From Comamonas sp. lk (GTDB lineage: Bacteria; Pseudomonadota; Gammaproteobacteria; Burkholderiales; Burkholderiaceae_C), in NCBI GenBank assembly GCA_945925985.1, contig CAMELV010000013.1, positions 36,492 to 100,491 of the forward strand: a stretch of DNA of 64,000 nt, in the 5' to 3' direction. This document shows positions 24,590 through 34,226 of the stretch, piece after piece. The translations under genes and the position numbers were made by a program. The first letter of the stretch is position 1. Every line of letters starts with the position of its first letter. The notes under the pieces were generated by a model. It had not been told where the DNA came from. It saw nothing but the letters and a program-made list of their open reading frames with translations, and searched no databases.

Positions 24590-25816
24590 TTACCCTGCCG
24601 GGCGCTGGTGCATGTCCAGCCGACCCGCGAGCGCCATGGCCGCCAGGCTGGCGCAAGCGCCTACCAGGCCGGCCATCCAGTAGTTCTGCACAAGTTGATT
24701 GGCATCGCGGCTGATCAAGCTGCCGCCAATAAAGGCCGCAACCCCCATGGCGGCTGACTGCACCGACGAATTGAGCGCCATGAAGGTGCCGCGCAGGGCC
24801 GGGTTGGCGCACGAGGCAATGATGGCCATGCCGGGGATCATGCGCCCGCTCATGCAAGTGAAAAACAGCGTAGAAACGATCAAGACCGCCCACATCGGCA
24901 GACCCTCCGTCAATGTGGTGGCAACCATGGGCACGATAACCAGCACCGCCATCACACGAAACAACGCCACCTTGCCGCGCCGGTCGGTCAAGACGCCAAT
25001 CAGTCGGGCGCTCAACAGGGTGGCAAGGCCACCGCACAGGTACACGTAAAACACCTGATCCGACCGCCAGCCAACATTAGTTTGCAGGTAAATGGTGATG
25101 AAGGGGATCACTGTGAACCCGGCAAACATCAGCAGGGCAGAAAAGGCGAACGCCTTGAGATGGTTGCGGTCCTGCAGAACCTGCTGAATGGCACCAAACG
25201 CCGAGGGACGATGGTTTGCTTGAAGGTGCGCATTGAGCGGTGGCAGGGTCACGAAGGCCAACACACACAACAGGCCAACCAGCCCAGCAATGCCAAAGAA
25301 CGGCGCATGCCAGCTCAGGTGTGCCGCCAGGAACAGACCCGTCGGCACGCCGGCCACGGTCGCCACCGAGAATGAGGTCATCACAATGCCCATGGCGCGG
25401 CCGCGCCGTTCAAACGGAATCACGTCGGCCACGACCGTTTGGGCCAGCGCCGACAGCACCCCGCCAAAAATACCCGCCAGAACTCGCGCCGCCATCAAGC
25501 TCAAGTAGTCAGGTGCCAGCCCGCAAGCCAATGTAGCCAAGCCAAACAAGGCATACAGCACCAGCAGCAGATTCTTACGGTCAAACTTGTCCAGGTATGT
25601 GGCCGCCAACAGGCCTGAGACGCCCGCGGCCAGGGTATAGGCCGACACCAGCAGGCCGAAGCTGGCGTCGCTGATGGCAAAGATACGGGTGAACTGCGGC
25701 CCCAGCGGCATCATGATCATGAAATCCAGAATATTGGTGAACTGGATCCCAGCAAGGGTGAACAAAAGCCACAGCTCTCGGCGGCGTGACAGGGGCGGGT
25801 TAACCGGCTGGAGCAT
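24590..25816 (-). CDS. Major facilitator superfamily transporter
   Basis: A 408-residue, 12-segment MFS protein. The N terminus ELWLLFTLAGIQFTNILDFM begins the first membrane segment. The A-like motif TYLDKFDRKNLLLVLY lies between segments 2 and 3, and VADVIPFERRGRAMG in the next loop. The architecture is that of drug- or sugar-efflux members (DHA1-like), but the substrate is unknown. It ends 1 base after the converging DUF3443 gene and lies downstream of tRNA-Pro behind a terminator. Confidence 0.85.
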   Translation of the reverse strand: MLQPVNPPLSRRRELWLLFTLAGIQFTNILDFMIMMPLGPQFTRIFAISDASFGLLVSAYTLAAGVSGLLAATYLDKFDRKNLLLVLYALFGLATLACGLAPDYLSLMAARVLAGIFGGVLSALAQTVVADVIPFERRGRAMGIVMTSFSVATVAGVPTGLFLAAHLSWHAPFFGIAGLVGLLCVLAFVTLPPLNAHLQANHRPSAFGAIQQVLQDRNHLKAFAFSALLMFAGFTVIPFITIYLQTNVGWRSDQVFYVYLCGGLATLLSARLIGVLTDRRGKVALFRVMAVLVIVPMVATTLTEGLPMWAVLIVSTLFFTCMSGRMIPGMAIIASCANPALRGTFMALNSSVQSAAMGVAAFIGGSLISRDANQLVQNYWMAGLVGACASLAAMALAGRLDMHQRPAG

Positions 25817-25862
25817 GAGGGCTTTCTTGGGGCGTACGGGGCGTAACAGAGTCAGAATAAGG

Positions 25863-25895
25863 AAAGGACCTAGCTCCTTTCGAAGCTAAGTCCTT
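25863..25895 (-). terminator. Intrinsic terminator after tRNA-Pro
   Basis: On the minus strand AAGGACTTAGCT and AGCTAGGTCCTT form a stem around a TCGAAAGG loop, followed by a pyrimidine tract TTCCTTATT. It lies directly 3' of the tRNA. Confidence 0.7.
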
Positions 25896-25903
25896 GATTG
25901 ATA

Positions 25904-25980
25904 TGGTCGGTGTGAAAGGATTCGAACCTTCGACCCCTTGCACCCCATGCAAGTGCGCTACCAGGCTGCGCCACACACCG
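25904..25980 (-). tRNA. tRNA-Pro (anticodon GGG)
   Basis: A 77-nt cloverleaf on the minus strand. The acceptor CGGTGTG pairs with CACACCG, and the discriminator A and CCA end are encoded. The D arm is GCGCAGCCTGGTAGCGC. The anticodon stem CTTGC/GCAAG holds the loop ATGGGGT with anticodon GGG. The T arm contains GGTTCGAATCC. It reads CCC (and CCU by wobble) codons and follows the merR gene on the same strand. Confidence 0.97.
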
Positions 25981-26042
25981 ATCCGAATCGCGAGTATAGC
26001 TGGTCTGGCAGGCCTAATCGGCCAAAAACCAGCGTGGCCCGG

Positions 26043-26501
26043 CTAGTAAGCTGGTGACAATAAATCACGAATTTCGAACAGTTCACGCCTGAGTGCCATC
26101 AGGTTATCGGCAGCGCTGGCAGTGACATGTTCAAGCCGGCCGTCACCCGAATCTTCATGCACTGGCAGGCCGGCATCGATGTCTTCGAAATCTTCAACAC
26201 CTTCAAGGAGCACTTCACCGTTGCGTTTTTTGTCTCGCTCGGACTGGATGATGTCCTGCATCCTGTTGCGCGCGCCGCTGATGGTGAACCCCTGGTCATA
26301 AAGCAGGTCACGGATGCGACGAATCATCAACACCTCATGGTGCTGGTAGTAGCGCCGGTTGCCGCGCCGTTTCATAGGCCGCAACTGCGTGAACTCCTGC
26401 TCCCAATAACGCAGCACATGCGGTTTTACACCGCACAGATCCCCAACTTCACCAATGGTGAAATAGCGCTTGGCGGGGATGGGTGGGAGAGATATCTCCA
26501 T
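26043..26501 (-). CDS. MerR-family transcriptional regulator next to ihfA
   Basis: A 152-residue regulator. The winged helix-turn-helix is KRYFTIGEVGDLCGVKPHVL with RYWEQEF following, then RRGNRRYYQHHEV and a coiled-coil dimerisation helix (IRRIRDLLYDQGFTISGARN). The WEQEF form is the one found downstream of ihfA across proteobacteria; its ligand and targets are poorly known. The ATG at 26501 was preferred over a TTG three codons earlier. It is last in the pheST-ihfA-merR order, 90 bases after ihfA. Confidence 0.9.
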   Translation of the reverse strand: MEISLPPIPAKRYFTIGEVGDLCGVKPHVLRYWEQEFTQLRPMKRRGNRRYYQHHEVLMIRRIRDLLYDQGFTISGARNRMQDIIQSERDKKRNGEVLLEGVEDFEDIDAGLPVHEDSGDGRLEHVTASAADNLMALRRELFEIRDLLSPAY

Positions 26502-26591
26502 TGAAATCAATGCAGTGAACGCGAAAGTTGTGAGGTTACTCTAAGCTAGGCCCAGCTGTAAAGCCACAAATGACGCGAGCAGGCAAATCAA

Positions 26592-26939
26592 TTAGCGCAG
26601 TGGGCCCGCCATCTCAAACACGGCGCCATCATCTTGAATCTGCTCTTTGAGTTTTTGGCTGGCGTGAAAAGTGACCACCCGACGCGCTTTGATCGGTATC
26701 GCCTCGCCGGTTCGCGGGTTTCGACCGGGACGCGGCGCCTTGGTGCGAATCTGAAAATTACCAAAGCCAGTGATCTTGACATCCTGCCCATTGACCAAGC
26801 TCGCCGACACCAAGTTGAAGAAGGCATCGACCATGTCCTTGGATTCGCGCTTGTTCAAGCCGATCTGTTCAAACAGGAGCTCGGCCAGTTGGGCCTTGGT
26901 CAGTGCCGGGGTCTCCAGGCTATCAACAGAAATATCCAT
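26592..26939 (-). CDS. ihfA: Integration host factor subunit alpha
   Basis: A 115-residue DNA-bending HU/IHF-family protein; with IhfB it bends DNA at specific sites in recombination, replication and sigma-54 promoters. Visible motifs are [20 protein letters not shown] and the DNA-binding arm region [20 protein letters not shown], which contains the intercalating Pro. The ATG at 26939 was chosen: AAGGACGAG precedes it and [18 protein letters not shown] is a credible start, whereas the longer frame opens with TTG. It directly follows pheT, as in most proteobacteria. Confidence 0.95.
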   Translation of the reverse strand: MDISVDSLETPALTKAQLAELLFEQIGLNKRESKDMVDAFFNLVSASLVNGQDVKITGFGNFQIRTKAPRPGRNPRTGEAIPIKARRVVTFHASQKLKEQIQDDGAVFEMAGPLR

Positions 26940-26974
26940 CTCGTCCTTGTGGTGTCTGGTGCTCGCGATGTGTG

Positions 26975-29416
26975 TCAAGCCCGCTGTCGCGCGCCGACCT
27001 GCTGGAACAGCATGGCCAGTACGGCATCCACTGCGGCTTCAATCTGTGCGTCGGTCAAAGTGGCATCGTCACTGCTGAGGGTTAGGCGAAGGGCCATACT
27101 TTTGTGGGCTACAGGAGCCTCAATCGCCCGCTCGGCCTGGGCCGAAGGTTTGGGACGGTAGATGTCAAACAGCAGGGCGTCGCGCAGCAAGCCCCCAGTA
27201 GGGGCCGCCCAAATGGCGCGCAACAAGTTGGCATGGGACTGTGTCTCATGCACCCAAACCGCGATGTCACGCTGCACGGGTTGGTGTTTGGCAACAGGCT
27301 TGAACACCGCCACCTGCCGATGCAAAACAGCGTCGAGCTCCAGCTCAAACATCACCGGTGCCTGCGCCAAGTCGTAGCCCTGGCGCCACCGCGGATGCAA
27401 TTCGCCCACAAAGCCGATCGCGCGGCCCGCCAGCAACACGCGGGCGCAGCGGCCAGGGTGCATGGCGGGATGCTCAGCCGGCTCGAACACAGGTTGAGCC
27501 GGAGCCAATAGGCTCTCAACATCGCCTTTGATGTCGAAAAAATCGGCGCCCTGCTCCTGGTGTCCCCATTGCAGCGCATTGGCATTGCCGCAGGCCAAAC
27601 CGGCAACACGCATGGGCTGATAAAAGCCCTGCACGGAGACATCGCTGTCTGGCACTGACGCATCGCGCAGAAAAACCCGGCCCAGTTCAAACACGCGCAC
27701 CCGCTGGGCCTTTCGGTCCAGGTTAAATTTCAATACCTGTAGTAGCGAGCCGAGCAGGGACGACCGCATGACACTCATCTGGCTGGCGATTGGGTTGAGC
27801 AGCTTGATCGGCTCGGCATTGCCCGCCAACTCGTGCTCCCACCGCGCTTCAACAAAACTGAAATTGATGGTTTCCTGGTAGCCCAGAGCTGCAAGGTTCC
27901 GCCGAACGGCAAAGGAACTGCGCTGCGCCTCGGGTCGGATCTTGGCTGTGATGGGCGCCAAAGGCGGCGTATGTGGCAGTTGGTTGTAGCCCACCATGCG
28001 TGCCACCTCCTCGATCAGGTCCTCCTCGATCTGCAGGTCAAATCTGTAGGGCGGCGGCAACACGGTGACGACGCCGTCAGACTCGGTCAAGGGCAGGCCC
28101 AAGCGAGCCAAGGCGCGCACGCACTGCGCTTGGGTCAGCGGCATACCAATAATTTTTGCAGCCCTTGCCACACGCAGTTGCACCGGCGAGGCCTTGGGTA
28201 AACTCATCTGATGATCGTCAATCGGCCCGCAGACCGTGTCAGATGTGCCGCAGATGTCGATGATCAGCTGCGTGATGCGTTCAATGTGCTCAACCGTTTG
28301 GCTTGGGTCGACACCGCGCTCAAATCGATGCCCTGCATCCGTCGAGAAATTGAAGCGACGCGAGCGCCCGGCGATAGATTTGGGCCACCAGAACGCGGCC
28401 TCCACAAATATGTGCCGGGTGTCGTCCGATACAGCCGTGGCGTCGCCGCCCATGATGCCGGCAAGCGACTCGACCTGTTGTGCATCGGCAATGACCCCCA
28501 CTTCAGCGTCCACCGTGACCGTGCTGCCATTCAGCAGCTTGAGCTGCTCACCCGCTCGGCCCCAACGCACGTCCAAGCCGCCATGGATTTTGTCCAGATC
28601 AAAGATGTGCGATGGTCGCCCGAGCTCGAACATCACGTAATTGGAGATGTCCACCAAAGCCGTGACGCTGCGCTGGCCGCAACGCGCTAAGCGCTCTACC
28701 ATCCACTGCGGCGTGCTCGCGCGGGTGTTGATATTGCGGACAATCCGACCGGAAAAACGACCGCACAGCTCAGGCGCGCTGACCTTGACAGCCAGCGTTT
28801 CGCTGCTGCCAGGCGAAATGGTTGGGAATTGACTCGCCTTCAATGGTGCCCCCGTCAGGGCTGCCACTTCTCGCGCCACGCCGTAAACGCTGAGGCAATG
28901 CGCCAAATTGGGCGTGAGCTTGAGCGTGAACAGGGTGTCATCGAGGTTGAGGCAGGTCCGAATATCCTGGCCCAGGGGTGCACTGGCAGCAAGCTCAAGC
29001 AGGCCACTATGGTCGTCAGAGAGCTTGAGCTCTCGCGCCGAGCACAGCATGCCCTCGCTCTCAACACCACGAAGCTTGCCGACCTTGATCAGAAAGGGTT
29101 TGCCATCGTCGCCCGGTGGTAGTTCGGCGCCAACCAAGGCGCATGGGACGCGGATGCCAACCCGGGCGTTGGGCGCACCACAGACAATATTGAGCGTTTG
29201 GGGCTGACCCACATCAACCTTACACACACGCAGACGGTCGGCGTTGGGGTGCTGGACCGCCTCAACAATCTCGCCGACCACGATTCGGCTGAACGGTGGC
29301 GCCACAGGTTTGAGCTCTTCGACTTCAAGCCCGGCCATGGTCAGCGTCTCGGCGAGTTGCTCTGTCGACATCAGGGGGTTGCAGAACTCACGCAACCAGG
29401 ATTCAGGAAATTGCAT
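26975..29416 (-). CDS. pheT: Phenylalanine-tRNA ligase beta subunit
   Basis: An 813-residue beta chain of the alpha2-beta2 enzyme that charges tRNA-Phe. The N terminus [21 protein letters not shown] and an EMAP/tRNA-binding-like segment ([20 protein letters not shown]) are followed by the B3/4 editing domain, B5 domain ([17 protein letters not shown]), a catalytic-like domain without catalysis, and a C-terminal anticodon-binding FDX domain ([18 protein letters not shown]). It starts 15 bases after pheS. Its length is normal. Confidence 0.97.
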   Translation of the reverse strand: MQFPESWLREFCNPLMSTEQLAETLTMAGLEVEELKPVAPPFSRIVVGEIVEAVQHPNADRLRVCKVDVGQPQTLNIVCGAPNARVGIRVPCALVGAELPPGDDGKPFLIKVGKLRGVESEGMLCSARELKLSDDHSGLLELAASAPLGQDIRTCLNLDDTLFTLKLTPNLAHCLSVYGVAREVAALTGAPLKASQFPTISPGSSETLAVKVSAPELCGRFSGRIVRNINTRASTPQWMVERLARCGQRSVTALVDISNYVMFELGRPSHIFDLDKIHGGLDVRWGRAGEQLKLLNGSTVTVDAEVGVIADAQQVESLAGIMGGDATAVSDDTRHIFVEAAFWWPKSIAGRSRRFNFSTDAGHRFERGVDPSQTVEHIERITQLIIDICGTSDTVCGPIDDHQMSLPKASPVQLRVARAAKIIGMPLTQAQCVRALARLGLPLTESDGVVTVLPPPYRFDLQIEEDLIEEVARMVGYNQLPHTPPLAPITAKIRPEAQRSSFAVRRNLAALGYQETINFSFVEARWEHELAGNAEPIKLLNPIASQMSVMRSSLLGSLLQVLKFNLDRKAQRVRVFELGRVFLRDASVPDSDVSVQGFYQPMRVAGLACGNANALQWGHQEQGADFFDIKGDVESLLAPAQPVFEPAEHPAMHPGRCARVLLAGRAIGFVGELHPRWRQGYDLAQAPVMFELELDAVLHRQVAVFKPVAKHQPVQRDIAVWVHETQSHANLLRAIWAAPTGGLLRDALLFDIYRPKPSAQAERAIEAPVAHKSMALRLTLSSDDATLTDAQIEAAVDAVLAMLFQQVGARQRA

Positions 29417-29431
29417 AGGTCTTGACCGGTC

Positions 29432-30511
29432 TTACTCAAATTGCGACAAAAAGCGGATATCGCCATCAAAAAACAGGCGCAAATCACTGACGCCGTAGCG
29501 CAACATGGTCAAGCGGTCAGGGCCCATGCCAAAGGCAAAGCCAATGTAGCGCTCAGGATCAAGGCCCATGTTACGGATCACATTGGGGTGCACCTGCCCC
29601 GAGCCTGCGACCTCTAGCCAGCGACCAGCCAATGGCCCTGTCTGGAATTGAATGTCGATCTCGGCGCTGGGCTCGGTGAAGGGGAAGAAGCTGGGGCGAA
29701 ACCGCAGCACCAGGTCATCCGACTCAAAGAACTTGCGGCAAAAATCAGTAAATACAAACTTCAGGTCCTTGAAGCTGACGTTTTCACCGACCCACAGCCC
29801 CTCGCATTGGTGAAACATGGGCGAATGGGTAGCATCGCTGTCCACACGATAGGTGCGACCCGGCGCAATCACCCGTATTTCTGGCATATCGCCTGAAAAA
29901 AGACCGTCTGCGGCAAGACTCTCGGCTTCATCAGCAGCCCTGTGGCGCTTGACGTGTTGGACCGCATACCGAATTTGCATCGGACTAGTGTGGGTGCGCA
30001 GCAAATGAGGGGCCTCATCAGTGCCGCCTTCAACATAGAAGGTGTCGTGCATGGACCTGGCCGGGTGGTCTTGCGGGGTATTCAAGGCGGTGAAATTGAA
30101 CCAATCGGTCTCGATTTCTGGTCCATCTGCAACGTCAAACCCCATGGATCCGAAAATGGCTTCAATGCGTTCCAGGGTGAGGGATACCGGGTGCAGTCCT
30201 CCCTGCCCGCGCCGGCGACCGGGCAGCGTGACGTCCAACGCTTCCGCCTGCAGTTGGGCTTGTAGCTCAGCGTCGGCCAGCGCCTGACGGCGCTCTTGCA
30301 ATGCGGCTTCAATCGCCTGCTTCACCAGATTGATGGCTGCCCCGCGAGACTTTTTTTCCTCTACAGACAGGGCCGCCATGCCCTTCATGAGCTCCGTGAT
30401 GAGGCCCGACTTACCCAGAAACAGCGCTTTGGCATTTTCCAGCTCGGCCGGCGTAACCGCCTGGGCAAAAGCCGCTCGGGCGTTGTCAGCAAGGGCATTC
30501 AACTCGTTCAT
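29432..30511 (-). CDS. pheS: Phenylalanine-tRNA ligase alpha subunit
   Basis: A 359-residue catalytic chain of class II phenylalanyl-tRNA synthetase. The N-terminal coiled-coil binds tRNA; motif 1 lies around [20 protein letters not shown], motif 2 around [15 protein letters not shown], and motif 3 in [17 protein letters not shown]. The ATG at 30511 ([17 protein letters not shown]) was chosen because AGAGA stands 6 bases ahead; a longer frame would add MTREF. The hairpin at 30529-30563 is just upstream. It forms an operon with pheT and ihfA. Confidence 0.96.
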   Translation of the reverse strand: MNELNALADNARAAFAQAVTPAELENAKALFLGKSGLITELMKGMAALSVEEKKSRGAAINLVKQAIEAALQERRQALADAELQAQLQAEALDVTLPGRRRGQGGLHPVSLTLERIEAIFGSMGFDVADGPEIETDWFNFTALNTPQDHPARSMHDTFYVEGGTDEAPHLLRTHTSPMQIRYAVQHVKRHRAADEAESLAADGLFSGDMPEIRVIAPGRTYRVDSDATHSPMFHQCEGLWVGENVSFKDLKFVFTDFCRKFFESDDLVLRFRPSFFPFTEPSAEIDIQFQTGPLAGRWLEVAGSGQVHPNVIRNMGLDPERYIGFAFGMGPDRLTMLRYGVSDLRLFFDGDIRFLSQFE

Positions 30512-30528
30512 AAATTCTCTCGTCATTG

Positions 30529-30563
30529 AAAAAGGGCTAGTGCTCTTGCAAGCGCTAGCCCTT
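30529..30563 (-). terminator. Intrinsic terminator/attenuator between rplT and pheS
   Basis: On the minus strand AAGGGCTAG and CTAGCCCTT form a 9-bp stem around a GC-closed loop, followed by a short T run, ending 18 bases before pheS. The hairpin arms match the core of the second dispersed repeat family. No short peptide rich in Phe codons precedes it, so control by a pheM-like leader is not supported. Confidence 0.65.
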
Positions 30564-30612
30564 GTCGCTATTCATTGGCGTGCTATCGATAAGGTAGCGC
30601 GCCAGTGCGGAC

Positions 30613-30972
30613 TCAAGCAGCCAGTTTGGCTTTGACCTGCTCCACAATGCCGGCAAAAGCGGCCATGTCATGCACCGCGATATCGGACAGCACCTTGCGG
30701 TCGATCTCGATATTGGCTTTCTTCAGGCCATTGGCGAACTGGCTGTAGGTCATGCCGCATTGACGCGCAGCGGCGTTGATACGGGCAATCCACAGTTGGC
30801 GGAAGACCCGCTTTTTGGTGCGACGGTCACGGTAGGCATATTGACCGGCCTTCATTACCGCTTCTTTGGCGATGCGGAAAACATTGCCGCGGCGACCGCG
30901 GAAACCTTTGGCGAGGGCTAAAACTTTTTTGTGGCGGGCGCGAGCCGTTACACCACGTTTGACGCGAGGCAT
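30613..30972 (-). CDS. rplT: 50S ribosomal protein L20
   Basis: A 119-residue ribosomal protein that binds 23S rRNA early in assembly and, in many bacteria, represses its own operon by binding the mRNA. The sequence [39 protein letters not shown] and [20 protein letters not shown] is fully typical. It lies 25 bases after rpmI. An AAGGAG-like GAGT stands ahead of the ATG. Confidence 0.98.
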   Translation of the reverse strand: MPRVKRGVTARARHKKVLALAKGFRGRRGNVFRIAKEAVMKAGQYAYRDRRTKKRVFRQLWIARINAAARQCGMTYSQFANGLKKANIEIDRKVLSDIAVHDMAAFAGIVEQVKAKLAA

Positions 30973-30997
30973 GTGAGTACTCCTTGTTCGTCGTTAA

Positions 30998-31201
30998 TCA
31001 AATACCACGGCCGGGCAACATCTGCGCCATGTGACCCATGTTGGTCTCATGCACAGCGGTCGAACCGCGCAACTGGCGTTTATTTTTGGTGGTCTTCTTG
31101 GTCAAAATGTGACGTTTGAAGGCGTGACCGCGCTTGACGGTGCCACCAGGACGGACGCGGAAGCGTTTCTTCGCCGCGCTTTTGGTCTTCATTTTGGGCA
31201 T
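30998..31201 (-). CDS. rpmI: 50S ribosomal protein L35
   Basis: A 67-residue basic ribosomal protein ([49 protein letters not shown]). The start at 31201 was chosen because AAGGAG lies 7 bases upstream; an ATG two codons earlier sits too close to it. It is between infC and rplT, the universal order. Confidence 0.97.
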   Translation of the reverse strand: MPKMKTKSAAKKRFRVRPGGTVKRGHAFKRHILTKKTTKNKRQLRGSTAVHETNMGHMAQMLPGRGI

Positions 31202-31350
31202 TTTCATGCTCCTTCTTACATTGTGCTCGTGAGGCGTCTGCAAACAATTTGCAGCCTTGTTGGCCCCGAGCCACTTTTGGGGGTGACGCCCTGAAGCGCC
31301 TCACCCCTGTCGCAGTCACCGGGCTGATTTAACCCGATATCTGCAAACCC

Positions 31351-31944
31351 CTAAGACGCCGCCACTGGAGCCGCGTCTGCCACGGCTTTCGCCGCTGATT
31401 TCTTCTTGCCGGGCGCGATCATCATGATCATCTGCCGCCCCTCAAGCTTGGGAAACTGTTCGATCAAAATGGTGTCACCCAGTTCACTCCGAATACGATT
31501 CAGCAAAGCCATGCCGATTTCCTGGTGCGTGATTTCCCGACCACGAAATCGGAGTGTGATCTTGCACTTGTCGCCTTCAGCCAAAAAGCGCTTGATGTTG
31601 CGCATTTTGATGTTGTAGTCACCATCGTCTGTGCCAGGCCGGAACTTTATTTCCTTGATTTCAATCACCGTCTGCTTGGCCTTCGCCTCGGCCGCCTTTT
31701 TTTGCTCTTGGTATTTGAACTTGCCGTAGTCCATCAACCGGCAAACCGGCGGGATCGCTGTTGCTGCAATTTCAACCAGGTCCACATCCAGGTCGCCCGC
31801 CATGCGCAGTGCCTCCATGATGCTGACGACCCCTAGGGGTTCGTTCTCAATGCCAGAGAGGCGGACTTCCGGGGCCATGATTTCCCGGTTCAGGCGGTGT
31901 TTGCGTTCTTCGCGGTGACGACGGTCACGAAATTCAGTAGCGAT
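31351..31944 (-). CDS. infC: Translation initiation factor IF-3, ATC start codon
   Basis: A 197-residue IF-3 that keeps ribosomal subunits apart and checks start codons. The reading frame extends upstream of the first ATG (31878) through [20 protein letters not shown], which is the conserved IF-3 N terminus. The matching start is ATC at 31942-31944, with AAGGATTGA ahead. A rare start codon is the known basis of IF-3 autoregulation (usually ATT). The N domain ([20 protein letters not shown]), linker ([17 protein letters not shown]) and C domain ([18 protein letters not shown]) are intact. Confidence 0.95.
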   Translation of the reverse strand: MATEFRDRRHREERKHRLNREIMAPEVRLSGIENEPLGVVSIMEALRMAGDLDVDLVEIAATAIPPVCRLMDYGKFKYQEQKKAAEAKAKQTVIEIKEIKFRPGTDDGDYNIKMRNIKRFLAEGDKCKITLRFRGREITHQEIGMALLNRIRSELGDTILIEQFPKLEGRQMIMMIAPGKKKSAAKAVADAAPVAAS

Positions 31945-32030
31945 GGCTCAATCCTTTATCAATTCGACCACAAGCTCGGTGGCCCCTGCCGCACACACCA
32001 CGCGGACAAGCCGCCAAAAGCTGAAACAGC

Positions 32031-33956
32031 TTAAACGACCGACTTGTTGGCAAGATCACCTGCGATGATTTGCACGAATGCATCGAGGGACATGACACCG
32101 AGGTCTTGACCACCCCGGACGCGCACTGCGACGGAACCCGCTGCCTTCTCTTTGTCGCCAACGACCAGAATGTAGGGCAGCTTTTGCATCGAATGCTCAC
32201 GTATTTTATACGTAATCTTTTCGTTGCGAAAATCAGTGATCACCCTAAGCTCTTGATTCGGCAGCGAATTTTTCAGTTTTTCGGCAATTTCACGACAATA
32301 ATCAAGTTGAGCGTCGGTGATATTCAGAACGGCAACTTGCACCGGCGCCAGCCAAGCGGGCAATGCACCGGCACTTTCCTCGATCAAAATGCCGATAAAG
32401 CGTTCCAGACTGCCCACAATGGCTCGGTGCAGCATGACCGGACGGTGACGCCCGCCGTCTTCGCCCACGTAGTCCGCGTCGAGTCGCTCGGGCATGGAAA
32501 AATCAACCTGCATGGTGCCGCACTGCCATTGCCGCCCAATCGCATCCTTGAGTGTGTATTCGATCTTAGGACCGTAGAACGCACCGTCACCGGGCGAGAT
32601 TTCGAACTCGCAGCCCGAGGCCCGCAGGCTTTCCATCAGGGCATGCTCGGCCTTGTCCCAGATGTCGTCCGAGCCGATGCGCTGCGCGGGGCGAGTGGCG
32701 ATTTTGTAGATGATCCGTTTGAAGCCGAAATCGGCGTACACCTTTTGCAGCAGCGTGGTGTAGGCCACGCACTCGCCCAGTATCTGGTCCTCGGTGCAAA
32801 AAATATGGCCGTCGTCCTGGGTAAAGCCGCGCACGCGCATGATGCCGTGTAAGCCACCGGAGGGCTCGTTGCGGTGACACTGGCCGAACTCGCCATAGCG
32901 TAACGGCAGGTCGCGGTAACTTTTGATGCCCTGTTTGTAAATCAGGATATGGCCAGGGCAGTTCATCGGCTTGAGCGCGTACTCACGCTTTTCCGACTCG
33001 GTCGTGAACATGTTTTCCCGGTATTTTTCCCAATGACCGGTTTTTTCCCAAAGCGTCTTGTCGATGATCTGCGGACCTTTGACCTCCAGGTAGCCGTTGT
33101 CACGGTAGACCCGGCGCATGTATTGCTCCACACCCTGCCAAAGCGTCCAGCCTTTGGGGTGCCAAAACACCAGTCCGGGCGCGTGGTCGTCGATGTGAAA
33201 CAGGTCCAGTTCACGGCCCAACTTGCGGTGGTCTCGTTTCTCGGCCTCTTCCAGCATGGTCAGGTGTTGTTGCAGTTCGTCCTTGGTGGCCCAGGCGGTG
33301 CCATAGACGCGCTGCAGCATCTCGTTGCGATGGTCGCCACGCCAATAGGCGCCGGCCAGTTTCATCAACTTGAAGTGACGCAGCTTGCCGGTACTGGGCA
33401 CGTGAGGGCCGCGGCACAGGTCTTCAAATTGGCCCTCACGGTACAGGGACACGTCTTCGCCGGCCGGAATGCTGCCGATGATTTCTGCCTTGTAGTGCTC
33501 GCCCATGTCACGAAAGTAGGTCACAGCCTCGTCGCGTGTCAATACGCGGCGGGTGACCGGCTCGTCCTTTGCTGCGAGTTCGGCCATCTTCTTTTCAATG
33601 GCCTGCAGGTCGTCAGGGGTGAACGGCCGCTTGTAAGAAAAATCGTAGAAGAAACCGTGCTCGATCACCGGCCCTATGGTGACCTGGGCTTCCGGGAACA
33701 GCGTCTTAACGGCGTAGGCCAGCAGGTGGGCGGTGGAGTGGCGGATCACCTCCAGGCCATCTGCATCCTTGGCGGTGATGATGGCCAGCGCGCTGTCTGT
33801 GGCCATCGTAAAACTGGTGTCAACCAGTTTGCCGTCCACCCGGCCGGCCAGGGCGGCCTTGGCCAAACCAGCACCGATGGACGCCGCAACCTCAGCCACG
33901 GTGACGGGGGCGGGAAACTCGCGTCGCGAGCCGTCGGGGAGCGTGATGTGGATCAT
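32031..33956 (-). CDS. thrS: Threonine-tRNA ligase
   Basis: A 641-residue class II synthetase. A TGS domain ([20 protein letters not shown]) and an editing domain ([20 protein letters not shown], where the HxxxH zinc motif lies) precede the catalytic core ([49 protein letters not shown]) and a C-terminal anticodon domain. Its transcript leader contains a strong terminator 27 bases before the start codon, so expression is probably controlled by read-through. It is the first gene of thrS-infC-rpmI-rplT. Confidence 0.97.
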   Translation of the reverse strand: MIHITLPDGSRREFPAPVTVAEVAASIGAGLAKAALAGRVDGKLVDTSFTMATDSALAIITAKDADGLEVIRHSTAHLLAYAVKTLFPEAQVTIGPVIEHGFFYDFSYKRPFTPDDLQAIEKKMAELAAKDEPVTRRVLTRDEAVTYFRDMGEHYKAEIIGSIPAGEDVSLYREGQFEDLCRGPHVPSTGKLRHFKLMKLAGAYWRGDHRNEMLQRVYGTAWATKDELQQHLTMLEEAEKRDHRKLGRELDLFHIDDHAPGLVFWHPKGWTLWQGVEQYMRRVYRDNGYLEVKGPQIIDKTLWEKTGHWEKYRENMFTTESEKREYALKPMNCPGHILIYKQGIKSYRDLPLRYGEFGQCHRNEPSGGLHGIMRVRGFTQDDGHIFCTEDQILGECVAYTTLLQKVYADFGFKRIIYKIATRPAQRIGSDDIWDKAEHALMESLRASGCEFEISPGDGAFYGPKIEYTLKDAIGRQWQCGTMQVDFSMPERLDADYVGEDGGRHRPVMLHRAIVGSLERFIGILIEESAGALPAWLAPVQVAVLNITDAQLDYCREIAEKLKNSLPNQELRVITDFRNEKITYKIREHSMQKLPYILVVGDKEKAAGSVAVRVRGGQDLGVMSLDAFVQIIAGDLANKSVV

Positions 33957-33983
33957 GGTGTCGCAAATGGATCAGGGGGGTAC

Positions 33984-34013
33984 AAAAAAAAGCGCGGGAC
34001 CGTCCGCGCTTTT
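33984..34013 (-). terminator. Strong intrinsic terminator in the thrS leader
   Basis: On the minus strand AAAAGCGCGG pairs with CCGCGCTTTT around a six-base loop, followed by eight consecutive T. Only 27 bases separate it from the thrS start codon, too few for another promoter, so it should act inside the leader as an attenuator. Confidence 0.75.
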
Positions 34014-34176
34014 CACTATGAATTTAGTAGCTGCTCGCCCATAAGACACGCGGGCTACGGCCTTATTTGCCTAGGACTGAGGGTGGCTTGGGTCGTGGTG
34101 TAAGAACCAAGTCCCTTTCTCGCCCTTGAGCCTAGGAAAGACCTTAGTTTAACCCCAGTCAACGCGAGGCAGACAC
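34014..34176 (-). promoter_or_regulatory. Probable thrS operon promoter/leader region
   Basis: The 163 bases between the aceA terminator and the thrS leader terminator contain no ORF with support. A promoter for thrS must lie here. Segments such as GCCCGCGTG upstream could compete with the terminator arm GCGCGGAC, but no T-box-like or leader-peptide signature was recognised. Confidence 0.35.
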
Positions 34177-34207
34177 AAAAAAGCCGGGTCCTGTGACGAG
34201 CCCGGCT
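34177..34207 (-). terminator. Intrinsic terminator of aceA
   Basis: On the minus strand AGCCGGG pairs with CCCGGCT around a 12-base loop, followed by TTTTTTG, 20 bases after the aceA stop codon. Confidence 0.85.
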
Positions 34208-34226
34208 GGTCAGGGGCGGCGCCGAA

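Noticed and set aside
30564..30612. Phe-rich leader peptide for pheST
   Set aside because: The only short frame reads MNSDKG and has no Phe codon.
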